Shown: positions 1 to 7,212 of the stretch, in pieces
Position numbering within the stretch: position 1 is the first letter of the stretch
How the letters are laid out: each line of letters starts with the position of its first letter
DNA from: Clostridia bacterium
GTDB taxonomy: Bacteria > Bacillota > Clostridia > Oscillospirales > Acutalibacteraceae
Length of the DNA stretch: 62,594 nt
Direction: 5' to 3'
Assembly: GCA_900768075.1 (NCBI GenBank)
Contig: CAAGBN010000079.1
Coordinates: 1 to 62,594, forward strand
The notes under the pieces: model-generated
What the model was told of the DNA's origin: nothing
The model's database searches: none
Seen by the model: only the letters and a program-made list of their open reading frames with translations
Program-made: the position numbers and the translations under genes

Positions 1-22
1 CAGCGAAGTCACCACTTCGCTG
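1..22. repeat. Hairpin at left edge of window
   Basis: CAGCGAAGT (1-9) pairs perfectly with ACTTCGCTG (14-22) around a CACC loop. It is cut by the window edge, so I cannot tell whether it is the end of a larger palindromic repeat or the terminator of an upstream gene. Confidence 0.5.
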
Positions 23-53
23 TTATTGTTTTATCCCGCCGAGAAGGTCAGTG

Positions 54-81
54 AAAAAAGCAGGCATTTGCCTGCTTTTTT
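54..81. terminator. Bidirectional intrinsic terminator
   Basis: AAAAAAGCAGGC (54-65) pairs with GCCTGCTTTTTT (70-81) around ATTT. The A and T tracts give a U-run on both strands, so it can end the minus-strand methyltransferase transcript and anything entering from the left. Confidence 0.85.
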
Positions 82-104
82 GTATCTTGTTTGATTGTAA
101 TCTT

Positions 105-923
105 TCAGCTGTCGGAGAATTTTTTGCCGAGCTGATAGAATGCAACAGCCGAAGCTGCGGCAACATTGAGAGAATCTACACCGTGATACATAGGTATCTT
201 CACCGTGTAATCACAATCTGCTATAGTCTGATCCGAAAGTCCGTCACCCTCAGTTCCCATAATGACAGCGAGCTTGTCTTCTGCAGTCAGCCTCGGATCG
301 TCTATAGACAGGGAATTATCCTTAAGTGCCATAGCCACGGTTTTAAATCCGAGAGTCTTTATTTCTTCGAGGGTATCCTCGGTTAAAAATGTCCATTCAA
401 TCTGAAATACGGTACCCATACTGACTCTTGCAGAGCGTCTGTACAAAGGGTCTGAGCATCCGGGAGTAAGGAGAACAGCATCCATTCCCAAGGCGGCAGC
501 AGAGCGTATTATAGCGCCTACATTGGTCGGATTCATCACCTTATCAAGTATAACGATACGCTTTTTGTTTTTGCATATTTCTTTTACATGGGGCAGAGGC
601 TTGCGTTTCATGGCGCAGAGCATACCTCTTGTAAGCTTGAAGCCTGTCAGCTGTGTCAGAATATCAAATTCTGCACAAAAAACAGGAACGTCTTTTATTT
701 GGTTGAGAATTTCTTTTCCCTCACCCTCGATGTGCCTTTTGTCCATAAGGCAGGAGACAGGCTCATATCCTGCATCAAGGGCACGGCTTATAACCTTAGG
801 GCTTTCTGCTATAAATAAGCCTTTTTCGGGGAATTCTCTGTTTAACAGCTGGACCTCTGTCAGACGGGCATATACATCCAGTTCTTGTGCAAAAAAGTCT
901 GTTATTTCTATAATGTTATTCAT
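105..923 (-). CDS. SpoU/TrmH-family RNA 2'-O-methyltransferase
   Basis: Predicted SAM-dependent ribose 2'-O-methyltransferase acting on rRNA or tRNA in the cytoplasm, 272 residues. The C-terminal half holds the three SPOUT motifs: NPTNVGAIIRSAAALG (motif 1, Asn and Arg for catalysis), MGTEGDGLS (motif 2) and the SLNVAAASAVAFY knot motif near the end. The N-terminal ~100 residues look like the substrate-binding domain of the RlmB/TrmH group. An ATG at 935 is in frame, but the GGAG of the ribosome site sits 6 bases before the ATG at 923, so I chose 923. A minus-strand promoter lies upstream. The exact target nucleotide cannot be told from sequence. Confidence 0.85.
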   Translation of the reverse strand: MNNIIEITDFFAQELDVYARLTEVQLLNREFPEKGLFIAESPKVISRALDAGYEPVSCLMDKRHIEGEGKEILNQIKDVPVFCAEFDILTQLTGFKLTRGMLCAMKRKPLPHVKEICKNKKRIVILDKVMNPTNVGAIIRSAAALGMDAVLLTPGCSDPLYRRSARVSMGTVFQIEWTFLTEDTLEEIKTLGFKTVAMALKDNSLSIDDPRLTAEDKLAVIMGTEGDGLSDQTIADCDYTVKIPMYHGVDSLNVAAASAVAFYQLGKKFSDS

Positions 924-1011
924 ATGATACTCCATTTTTATATGTAAATATTGTAGCTTTAGAGCTTATAAATGTTACATAGGTACGAGGATGATTATTA
1001 ATCTAGATTTT

Positions 1012-1040
1012 ATTATACAACAAAGTGTCTTAAACATCAA
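1012..1040 (-). promoter_or_regulatory. SigA-type promoter of the RNA methyltransferase gene
   Basis: On the minus strand, TTGATG (1040-1035) and TATAAT (1017-1012) are 17 bases apart, about 90 bases upstream of the start codon at 923. Confidence 0.6.
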
Positions 1041-1120
1041 TACTGTCACTTTATGATAGGTTTAAAAGAATGGTTGTTTTACGGTTTTAAAATCGGATTA
1101 ATCATCAGCAAATAAAATCG

Positions 1121-1157
1121 GCGGGAAAGGAGTATTCTTTTTGAAACTCTTTTCCCG
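1121..1157. repeat. GCGGGAAA hairpin in the spacer
   Basis: GCGGGAAAGGAG pairs with CTCTTTTCCCGC across a short AT-rich loop. The CTCTTTTCCCGC arm recurs in repeats at 41450 and 45412, so this is a member of a dispersed palindromic family. Apart from this hairpin, the promoter at 1012-1040 and the repeat at 1204-1258, the 936-1267 spacer holds nothing I recognise. Confidence 0.6.
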
Positions 1158-1203
1158 CGTTCCATTATTATTAAATTTATAATTTGTCGCTGACTTGTTT
1201 TTG

Positions 1204-1258
1204 TGGCGGGACTCTGTCCCACACCCTGCAAGCTTTTGTAAAAGCTTGACCAAAACTT
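1204..1258 (-). repeat. GTTTTGGTCAAGCTT-type intergenic repeat, copy 1
   Basis: Read on the minus strand it starts AGTTTTGGTCAAGC, forms the hairpin CAAGCTTTT/AAAAGCTTG (1248-1229) and then a second hairpin GGGAC/GTCCC (1220-1208). It lies 10 bases after the tsaD stop codon, in the sense of tsaD. A second copy of the first hairpin is at 41482-41516. Confidence 0.75.
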
Positions 1259-1267
1259 TCCTTGTTT

Positions 1268-2275
1268 TTATTCCTCAATACTCTTGCCTGCATAGGCGTT
1301 GAGCTCAAGGCCTGCGATATTGCCCGAAAGATACTCATAATAGCCCTGAGAGCCGACCATAACCGCATTGTCACCGCAAAGTGCAAGCTCAGGCAGATAA
1401 AGCTCCCAACCGTGCTTTTTACAAAGGTCAATAACGTCAGCTCTGAGCACTGAGTTGGCTGATACACCGCCTGCAAGGACTAAGGTTTTGTGACCTGTGT
1501 CCTGCATAGCCTTTTCTACATTTTTTATAAGACACCCTGAAACGGCTTTCATAAAGGATGCGCCAAGGTCAGCCTTGTTGATTTCCAAGCCCTTCTGAGT
1601 GGCATTATGTATGGTGTTGATAACACTTGTCTTAAGTCCGGAAAAGCTGAAATCGTAAGGACAGCCCTCAACCTTTGGTGTGGGGAATTTATAGGCTGTG
1701 CTGTCACCGTCTTTGGCGAGCTTATCCATATTGAGACCGCCGGGGTAGGGGATGCCCATTGTTCTTGCGGCTTTGTCGAGAGCCTCACCTGCGGCATCGT
1801 CTCTTGTTCTGCCGATAACGTTAAAGTCAGTGTAGTCCTTGACCTCAACCATCATTGTGTTACCGCCACTGACTACAAGACAGAAGAAAGGCGGTTTGAG
1901 ATTCTGATGTGTGATATAGTTGGCTGCAATATGAGAGCGCAGATGGTGCACAGGGATAAGAGGCAGATTTTTAGCATATGCAAGACCTTTGGCATAGTTT
2001 ACGCCTACCAATAGTGCACCTATAAGACCGGGTGCATATGTTACGGCAACTGCATCTATAGTCTCAAGACTACAGTCTGCATCCTCGAGAGCCTTTTCGA
2101 CAACACCGCTGATGGCTTCAGCGTGGCGTCTTGATGCGATTTCAGGCACTACACCGCCATAAATTTTATGCTCGGCAACCTGAGAAGCCACTACGTTTGA
2201 AAGGACCTTTCTGCCGTCTTCAACAACACTTGCGGCTGTTTCGTCGCAAGAGGATTCTATAGCTAAAATTTTCAT
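1268..2275 (-). CDS. tsaD: tRNA threonylcarbamoyladenosine transferase TsaD
   Basis: Transfers the threonylcarbamoyl group from TC-AMP to A37 of ANN-decoding tRNAs, as part of the TsaB-TsaD-TsaE complex. 335 residues, the usual length. The N-terminus MKILAIESSCDETA is the family ASKHA signature. The metal site HHLRSH keeps both histidines (canonical H-x-E-G-H; here Arg-Ser replaces Glu-Gly). VSGGNTMMVEV and LAGGVSANSVLR are the nucleotide-binding loops. A GAGG site precedes the ATG. It starts 6 bases after the stop of the phosphatase-RimI fusion, so the two are almost certainly co-transcribed. TsaB and TsaE are not in this window. Confidence 0.96.
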   Translation of the reverse strand: MKILAIESSCDETAASVVEDGRKVLSNVVASQVAEHKIYGGVVPEIASRRHAEAISGVVEKALEDADCSLETIDAVAVTYAPGLIGALLVGVNYAKGLAYAKNLPLIPVHHLRSHIAANYITHQNLKPPFFCLVVSGGNTMMVEVKDYTDFNVIGRTRDDAAGEALDKAARTMGIPYPGGLNMDKLAKDGDSTAYKFPTPKVEGCPYDFSFSGLKTSVINTIHNATQKGLEINKADLGASFMKAVSGCLIKNVEKAMQDTGHKTLVLAGGVSANSVLRADVIDLCKKHGWELYLPELALCGDNAVMVGSQGYYEYLSGNIAGLELNAYAGKSIEE

Positions 2276-2281
2276 AGTTTA

Positions 2282-3139
2282 TCATTCCTCACTGAAAGTT
2301 TTTGTCATTATCAGAGCGTTTTCTGTGGGGTGTGAGTAAAAATTCTTTCTTTCACCCTGAGAGATATATCCGTGTTTTTCATAAAGCTTAATGGCGGGAG
2401 CGTTGCTGACTCTCACTTCAAGTGAAATAAAACTGCAGCCCCTTGCTTTGACATTAGCTTCTGCAGTGTTAAGAAGCTCTGATGCAATACCGAGGCGTCT
2501 GAATGTGCCTCTGACTGCCACATTGGCAATATAGCTCTCATCAAGAACAGTGTGAACACCGATATAGCCTGATACCTTGCCTGCGGTTTTAGCCGTAAGA
2601 AAAACTGCATTACTGTTGCCGAGCTCACTTCTTAAAGCATCTTCGCTCCAAGGGTCGGCAAAGCATTCTCTTTCTATTTCGGCTATAGCTTCAATATCAC
2701 TCTCGCTCATTGGTACTATTTCGGTTTTGCTAAGACTTGAAATAATACTGTCAAGGGCAGTGTCTATTTCCTTTGCACAAAGCAGATATTCTTCTGCACT
2801 TTTGCCGTAGGGGTCAGGGATACCGCCACCGAGAATTATAATTTTATCTTCGGGAACAACCTGAGAAAGAGCCTTGGCGTGGCTTTCTGTCATAACACAG
2901 AAAATATCGTATTCCGAAGCCATATAGACACTGAAGGGTCTTGCACGGTGACCCGAAAGGTCAATGCCGTAGTTTTTCATAGCTTCGATGCTTTCCTTTG
3001 TGGCGCTGTCGCCACTGAATGCAGAAAGTCCGCAGCTGGACACTTCAATATCGTGTCGGTCTTTGCACTTAGCTGTCATAAGAGCCTGAGCCATAGGACT
3101 TCGGCAGGTGTTGCCGGTACAAATAAAAAGGATTTTCAT
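2282..3139 (-). CDS. YwlE-like arginine phosphatase fused to RimI acetyltransferase
   Basis: One uninterrupted reading frame of 285 residues joins two enzymes. Residues ~1-138 are a low-molecular-weight phosphatase: P-loop CTGNTCRS with the catalytic Cys and Arg, and IPDPYG with the acid Asp. The Thr in CTGNTCRS is the residue that, in Bacillus YwlE, selects phosphoarginine; tyrosine phosphatases usually have Ile there. Residues ~140-285 are a GNAT domain of the RimI type (protein N-alpha-acetyltransferase of ribosomal S18), with the acetyl-CoA loop around RRLGIASELL and the C-terminal YEKHGY. The ATG at 3139 has AGGTGA upstream; an in-frame TTG at 3142 is less likely. Domain calls are firm; the phosphoarginine substrate is inferred. 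Confidence 0.88.
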   Translation of the reverse strand: MKILFICTGNTCRSPMAQALMTAKCKDRHDIEVSSCGLSAFSGDSATKESIEAMKNYGIDLSGHRARPFSVYMASEYDIFCVMTESHAKALSQVVPEDKIIILGGGIPDPYGKSAEEYLLCAKEIDTALDSIISSLSKTEIVPMSESDIEAIAEIERECFADPWSEDALRSELGNSNAVFLTAKTAGKVSGYIGVHTVLDESYIANVAVRGTFRRLGIASELLNTAEANVKARGCSFISLEVRVSNAPAIKLYEKHGYISQGERKNFYSHPTENALIMTKTFSEE

Positions 3140-3351
3140 CAATAGTCACCTGTCACTGAAAATGTACTATATTATATAGTAATATTTTTCAGGCTAAAAG
3201 TAAATATGTTTTTAATTTTTTGTTTTTAATTTCTAAAGTGTTAATAATCTGTGTGATGGCATCTTTTTGCATTATATTTCTTAATTATAATTATATGGAA
3301 GTTTTTTTGCTATATAATGTTGTTACTTGTAATAAACAGGAGGTTAATTTT

Positions 3352-4353
3352 ATGAAAAAAATATTAGCTGTTTTACTTTGCCTTATGTGCCTTGTTTCAT
3401 CAATGGCTGTAAGTACTTCTGCTGCAGGCGTTGAGGACATTTTTGTATCAATAGGCGCTATGCTCGGTATGGAGCCTGATGAGCCCATCGGTTATGGTAT
3501 CAGATATGATTCAAATAAACTTCTTTCAGGCGTTTCATCAGTAATGTATGAGCCTGCTCCCACAGTAAAGCTTTCAAATCCCGGTACTTATACAGTAACC
3601 GAGGACTTCCCTCTTTCAGTTGATCATTCATTTGTTTGTTGGGAAGATAAAGAAACAGGTAAGAAATATTATCCCGGTGATAAAATTTATATCGACGGTG
3701 AGCTTACATTATACGCTATCTGGGAAGAAAAGACAGATAATAACATAAGACCTGTCAGAGTTTTCCTTACAGCTTTCCAGGCTCTTAAAAAGATGTTCCA
3801 GTCATTCTTCGGTGTGTTCAAGATGAAAGGCACAGAAGACCTTGATGCAGTGCCAGACTGTTGGTTTGACGTTGATTTTGAGTTCACAGATGAAGAGCTT
3901 ACAGTTGGTGTAGGTACAGGCCGTGAGTTTGTTCTCAGAGTCAAGACTCCCGAGGGTGTTACATATGAAAACTTTGATAAGACAGAGCCTATTTATTTCG
4001 GTGGCCGTATGGAAGATGTCGACGGTGAAGAATATGTATATAAAACAGATGCTGATGGCAACTATGTAACCGATGAAGACGGTAACAGAATTATTGTAGA
4101 TGTAATTTACACTATGAAGGAGCAGCTTATGGGCGCTACCGAATATTCAGCTGCATACACAACAATGGGTAAAAAAGAGGGCGAATATCAGATTATCAAC
4201 ATCACTCTTACAGACCGTGTACCTCAGCCCATAACAGGTGAATATGTCACATTCTACCTTCCCAGAGGCATTCTCAGATATAAGGATGCAGACGGCAATA
4301 TGCATTACAGCAATGCTACTTCCGTAACTCTCTTCTCAACAAGAAACACATAA
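3352..4353 (+). CDS. Secreted protein with InlB B-repeat-like domain
   Basis: 333 residues. MKKILAVLLCLMCLV...STSAAG is a classic cleavable signal peptide. Residues ~55-105 resemble a Listeria-Bacteroides (InlB B / Flg_new) repeat: a Tyr-Thr-Val strand, CWEDKETGKKYYPGD and the ending LTLYAIW. The rest is a beta-rich domain of unknown function. There is no LPXTG or clear C-terminal membrane anchor. I chose the ATG at 3352 because AGGAGG lies 8 bases before it and the signal peptide begins there, though the frame stays open upstream to 3220. Likely secreted or loosely surface-bound. Monocistronic: a terminator follows at once. Confidence 0.8.
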   Translation: MKKILAVLLCLMCLVSSMAVSTSAAGVEDIFVSIGAMLGMEPDEPIGYGIRYDSNKLLSGVSSVMYEPAPTVKLSNPGTYTVTEDFPLSVDHSFVCWEDKETGKKYYPGDKIYIDGELTLYAIWEEKTDNNIRPVRVFLTAFQALKKMFQSFFGVFKMKGTEDLDAVPDCWFDVDFEFTDEELTVGVGTGREFVLRVKTPEGVTYENFDKTEPIYFGGRMEDVDGEEYVYKTDADGNYVTDEDGNRIIVDVIYTMKEQLMGATEYSAAYTTMGKKEGEYQIINITLTDRVPQPITGEYVTFYLPRGILRYKDADGNMHYSNATSVTLFSTRNT

Positions 4354-4362
4354 TTGATTCAA

Positions 4363-4386
4363 GGGACCGTCACTGACGGTCCTTTT
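4363..4386 (+). terminator. Intrinsic terminator of the secreted protein gene
   Basis: GGACCGTC (4364-4371) pairs with GACGGTCC (4375-4382) around ACT, followed by TTTTAATTTT. Confidence 0.85.
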
Positions 4387-4471
4387 AATTTTATAAATTA
4401 GCCGTGGTTGTTGTAACACACTTTGTCTTTTCGCGTATAATGATGATGAAAGCGGAAAGGAGGTAGGTCAA

Positions 4472-4657
4472 ATGGCTTGTAATAACGGTTTATTCGGCGG
4501 TAACAGTTGCTGCTCATGGATTATCATCCTTCTTATCTTATCAATGTGCTGCGGCGGTGAAGGCGGTCTCTTCGGCGGCGGTTGCGGTAACTCATGCGGT
4601 TACTCAAACAACTGCGGTTGCGGTAACTGTGGTTGCGACAACTCATGCGGTTGCTAA
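4472..4657 (+). CDS. Cys/Gly-rich membrane miniprotein
   Basis: 61 residues. A short polar start is followed by one hydrophobic segment (SWIIILLILSM, residues ~15-26), then a tail made almost only of Gly, Cys and Asn (GCGNSCGYSNNCGCG). Proteins of this shape in Clostridia carry the automatic label chorion class high-cysteine protein, and resemble the small YjcZ-like spore proteins. The function is unknown to me; the cysteines could cross-link or bind metal. AGGAGGT lies 8 bases before the ATG and a strong terminator follows the stop, so this is a real single-gene unit and not chance reading. Confidence 0.75.
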   Translation: MACNNGLFGGNSCCSWIIILLILSMCCGGEGGLFGGGCGNSCGYSNNCGCGNCGCDNSCGC

Positions 4658-4670
4658 GTTTAAAATTATA

Positions 4671-4701
4671 GAAAGCCTCCCGAAAGGGAGGTCTTCTTTT
4701 T
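4671..4701 (+). terminator. Intrinsic terminator of the miniprotein gene
   Basis: CCTCCC (4676-4681) and GGGAGG (4686-4691) form a stem with a GAAA tetraloop, extended by GAAAG/TCTTC pairing and followed by five T. Confidence 0.9.
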
Positions 4702-4748
4702 GTATAATACCTCAGGGAAGGTCAAAAATATTTCATAGAGGTGTTGTT

Positions 4749-4925
4749 ATGAGCAAGGATAATTTTATTATCGGGGACCCTGCCGAGATTACAGAGTGCG
4801 TGCTATTGCCTGAGACGGACCCTTTTTCAGAAAATTTAAGGTCAAAGTCAAAGGAGCATACAGAAAGATTTGCGACAAATAAAAATTTTCAAAAAACAGA
4901 GAAAAACGAAGAAATCTCAAGCTAA
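4749..4925 (+). CDS. Hypothetical 58-residue polar protein
   Basis: A small frame starting MSKDNFIIGDPAEITE, with an AGAGGTG ribosome site 6 bases before the ATG. It is charged, without membrane segments or cysteines, and I do not recognise it. It lies between a terminator and the ctsR promoter, so it would need its own promoter, which I cannot see clearly. A GGTCAAAGTCAAAGG stretch inside it (from 4840) resembles half of a CtsR site with wrong spacing. It could be non-coding. Confidence 0.4.
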   Translation: MSKDNFIIGDPAEITECVLLPETDPFSENLRSKSKEHTERFATNKNFQKTEKNEEISS

Positions 4926-4954
4926 ACTCGCAAAACAGGTTATTTAGCTTTAAA

Positions 4955-4971
4955 TTTGACTTTATTTGACC
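4955..4971 (-). promoter_or_regulatory. CtsR operator O1
   Basis: Read on the minus strand: GGTCAAA, 3-base spacer TAA, AGTCAAA. This matches the CtsR heptad direct repeat (RGTCAAA-N3-RGTCAAA). It abuts the -35 hexamer of the ctsR promoter. Confidence 0.85.
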
Positions 4972-4972
4972 T

Positions 4973-5000
4973 TTGAAAAGAAAATAATCTGAGCTATAAT
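4973..5000 (+). promoter_or_regulatory. SigA-type promoter of the ctsR operon
   Basis: TTGAAA (4973-4978), 16-base spacer, TATAAT (4995-5000). Transcription should start near 5007, between the two CtsR operators. Confidence 0.8.
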
Positions 5001-5012
5001 ATAATCAAGAAA

Positions 5013-5029
5013 GGTCAAAGTTAGTCAAA
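5013..5029 (+). promoter_or_regulatory. CtsR operator O2
   Basis: GGTCAAA (5013-5019), spacer GTT, AGTCAAA (5023-5029), followed by a third partial heptad GTCAAA (5030-5035). It lies just downstream of the expected transcription start, so bound CtsR would block the polymerase. Confidence 0.9.
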
Positions 5030-5047
5030 GTCAAAGGAAGTGATTTT

Positions 5048-5503
5048 ATCAATATATCAAATTCAATAGCACAGATGATAATTCAGATGCTGGAAGATAA
5101 AAACGAAATAGAATTTCAGAGAAATATTTTAGCTCAGGATGTGGGTTGTGTACCAAGCCAGATAAACTATGTGCTCTCTTCACGCTTCACTCCCGAAAGG
5201 GGATATATTGTTGAAAGCAGACGAGGCGGTGGCGGATGTGTGAGAATCACAAGAGTAAGCTACGACAAGAATACCCTTATTATGAATGTAATCAACAGTG
5301 TCGGCGCATTTATATCGGAGGCTACAGCCAATGACCATCTTATAAATCTTATGCATCATCAGCTCATATCACCCAGAGATGCATCTATTATATCTTCAGC
5401 TCTCAGCGACAGTAACTTCAAGGGCTTGCCCATGGACATAAGAGATGCTGTCAGAGCCTGCATATTTAAGCAGACATTACTCACTGTAATAAAACAAAAC
5501 TAA
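5048..5503 (+). CDS. ctsR: Class III heat-shock repressor CtsR (apparent ATC start)
   Basis: Dimeric winged-helix repressor of clp genes; it senses heat through the glycine-rich wing and autoregulates this operon. CVPSQINYVLSSRF is the recognition helix region and SRRGGGGCVRI the wing with the four-glycine thermosensor. The first ATG in frame is at 5075, but that would drop the conserved N-terminal NIS helix. Reading back in frame gives NISNSIAQMIIQML, which lines up with the family start M-x-NISD-I. The codon just before it is ATC at 5048, and AAAGGAAGTG lies 7 bases upstream; there is no ATG, GTG or TTG in that stretch. From ATC the protein is 151 residues, the usual size. Two CtsR operators flank its promoter. 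Confidence 0.93.
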   Translation: MNISNSIAQMIIQMLEDKNEIEFQRNILAQDVGCVPSQINYVLSSRFTPERGYIVESRRGGGGCVRITRVSYDKNTLIMNVINSVGAFISEATANDHLINLMHHQLISPRDASIISSALSDSNFKGLPMDIRDAVRACIFKQTLLTVIKQN

Positions 5504-5516
5504 GGAGGCAATTATT

Positions 5517-6029
5517 ATGTTATGTCAGAATTGTAAAAAGAATGAAGCAAATACTCATATTAAACGTGTTATAAACGGAGAAGCTACTCAGAAGCATCTT
5601 TGCTCATCATGTGCTCAGAGCCTTGGATACGACAACTTCTTCAGCGACTTTTCTTTTAATCTTCCGTCACTGTTTTCAAGCTTCTTTGATGACAGGAATC
5701 TGTTGCTTAGTGAAAATAAGGCTGAGCGCTGTGAAATCTGTGGCTGCAGCTTTGAGGATATCATAAAATCAGGTAATGTAGGCTGCAGTAACTGCTACAG
5801 CAAATTTTACAGTAAGCTTCAGCCCTCACTCCAGAGAATTCACGGCAAGGTCAGACACTCAGGCAAGGTGCCGTCAATGGCAGCTAAGCCTATAGAAATC
5901 AAGGAAACAACTGCAGAAGATAAAATCGCAGTGCTGGAAAAAGAAATGGCAAAGGCAATAGAAACTCAGAATTTTGAGAGAGCAGCCGCTATCAGAGACG
6001 AAATAAAGGAATTGAAAGGAGAAAACTAA
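5517..6029 (+). CDS. mcsA: McsA, zinc-finger activator of McsB
   Basis: 170 residues. McsA binds and activates the arginine kinase McsB and helps deliver clients to ClpC. Two zinc-binding sets are visible: CQNC...CSSC at residues 3-31 and CEIC...CSNC at ~78-99. The C-terminal EKEMAKAIETQNFERAAAIRDEI is a UVR (UvrB/UvrC) motif of the type that contacts ClpC. GGAGG precedes the ATG; mcsB begins one base after the stop, so translation is coupled. Confidence 0.95.
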   Translation: MLCQNCKKNEANTHIKRVINGEATQKHLCSSCAQSLGYDNFFSDFSFNLPSLFSSFFDDRNLLLSENKAERCEICGCSFEDIIKSGNVGCSNCYSKFYSKLQPSLQRIHGKVRHSGKVPSMAAKPIEIKETTAEDKIAVLEKEMAKAIETQNFERAAAIRDEIKELKGEN

Positions 6030-6030
6030 G

Positions 6031-7035
6031 ATGAACTGGTATAAAAACAAAGGCAATGAAGGCGATATAGTTTTAAGCACCCGTGTACGCCTTGCACGTA
6101 ATCTCAGTGAATATCCTTTCCCTGCAAGATTAGACGAGAATCAGAAAAAAGCCATCGGCAATACCGTAAAAGAAATTCTGGTTGACGAGGGAAGCTTCGA
6201 TCTGGATTTCATAGATATGTCAGAGCTTACTGCTTCTGAAACTGTTTCTCTTGCAGAAAAGCATCTCATAAGTCCCGAGTTTGCCAGCGATACAGTGGGC
6301 AGAAGTCTTCTTCTTTCAAAGGACGAGGACATAAGCATTATGATTTGCGAAGAGGATCATATCAGAATACAGACAGTTTATCCGGGTCTCTCTCTAAGTG
6401 AGGCTTTTGAAACTGCACTTAAAATTGATGAGGCTCTCGAAGATAAGATTGCTTTTGCTTTCGATGAGGGCTTAGGCTATCTCACTCAGTGCCCGACAAA
6501 TATCGGCACAGCACTTCGCGCAAGTGTAATGCTTCACCTGCCTGCACTCAGCAAAAAAGGAGCGATGCAGCGTCTTTCGACAACAGTTGCAAAGCTTGGT
6601 CTCACACTTCGTGGCTCATACGGTGAGGGCAGTGAAATTTCAGGTGATATCTATCAGCTGAGCAATCAGGTGACTCTCGGCATCAGCGAAGAAGCTGCCA
6701 TCAAAAATCTCAACTCAATCGCAATACAGATAATCACTCAGGAAAAGCAGGCCCGTGCTGTTCTGATTAAAGACGAGGATTATCTTGATAAAATATACCG
6801 AGCTTGCGGTATTCTTAAAAGTGCATATAAGCTCACATCAAAAGAGCTGATGAATCTTATTTCTTATGTACGTGTGGGTGTATCTGAGGGAATATTGGAT
6901 ATTCCTGCAGAGAAGCTTCGTGCTCTCACAGTATTACTGCAGCCGGCAACTCTCAATACAAGTGTCGGCAAGGTGCTTACTCAGACTCAGCGTGATGTTT
7001 TAAGATCGCAGAAAATAAGAGAAGAGCTTGCATAA
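6031..7035 (+). CDS. mcsB: Protein arginine kinase McsB
   Basis: Phosphorylates arginines of CtsR and of aberrant proteins, marking them for ClpCP. 334 residues, a little shorter than the Bacillus enzyme (363). The phosphagen-kinase ATP-binding motif STRVRLARN is at residues ~12-20; further conserved blocks include EEDHIRIQ and RASVMLHLPAL. The C-terminal QRDVLRSQKIREE resembles the RDxxRA phosphoarginine-binding motif used for allosteric activation, with Ser in place of Ala. The start overlaps the end of mcsA, with the AAAGGAGAA site inside mcsA. A hairpin and a cloverleaf repeat separate it from clpC. Confidence 0.95.
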   Translation: MNWYKNKGNEGDIVLSTRVRLARNLSEYPFPARLDENQKKAIGNTVKEILVDEGSFDLDFIDMSELTASETVSLAEKHLISPEFASDTVGRSLLLSKDEDISIMICEEDHIRIQTVYPGLSLSEAFETALKIDEALEDKIAFAFDEGLGYLTQCPTNIGTALRASVMLHLPALSKKGAMQRLSTTVAKLGLTLRGSYGEGSEISGDIYQLSNQVTLGISEEAAIKNLNSIAIQIITQEKQARAVLIKDEDYLDKIYRACGILKSAYKLTSKELMNLISYVRVGVSEGILDIPAEKLRALTVLLQPATLNTSVGKVLTQTQRDVLRSQKIREELA

Positions 7036-7037
7036 AG

Positions 7038-7067
7038 AAGACGGGTCGTGGAAACGGCCCGTCTTTT
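7038..7067 (+). terminator. Hairpin after mcsB, possible partial terminator
   Basis: AAGACGGGTCG (7038-7048) pairs with CGGCCCGTCTT (7055-7065), with one G-T pair, then a weak T tract. It sits inside the ctsR operon, so it may attenuate clpC transcription or mark a processing site rather than stop it fully. Confidence 0.6.
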
Positions 7068-7074
7068 ACTATAA

Positions 7075-7190
7075 GTCTGCGGTAAAGGTTGGTCGCGGCT
7101 CCACAAAATCGCCGAAGGCGATTTTAGTGAGTGCGAAGCACTCACAAGCCGAAGCCGACGGCTTCGGCAGTGGAGCCGCCTGCCGCAGAC
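7075..7190. repeat. Cloverleaf repeat, copy A (mcsB-clpC spacer)
   Basis: Outer stem GTCTGCGG (7075-7082)/CCGCAGAC (7183-7190), inner stem GCGGCTCCAC (7095-7104)/GTGGAGCCGC (7170-7179), and three hairpins inside: AAAATCGCC/GGCGATTTT (7105-7125, loop GAA), GTGAGTGC/GCACTCAC (7127-7145, loop GAA) and GCCGAAGCC/GGCTTCGGC (7148-7168, loop GAC). All stems are perfect. It has the same plan as the elements at 52928-53017 and 55997-56089. Confidence 0.9.
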
Positions 7191-7212
7191 CCGAAACAAG
7201 GAGGTAATCTAA

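Noticed and set aside
1950..1975. TsaD metal motif HHLRSH as a disabling change
   Set aside because: Both metal-binding histidines are kept and only the middle residues differ, which is tolerated in related TsaD proteins.
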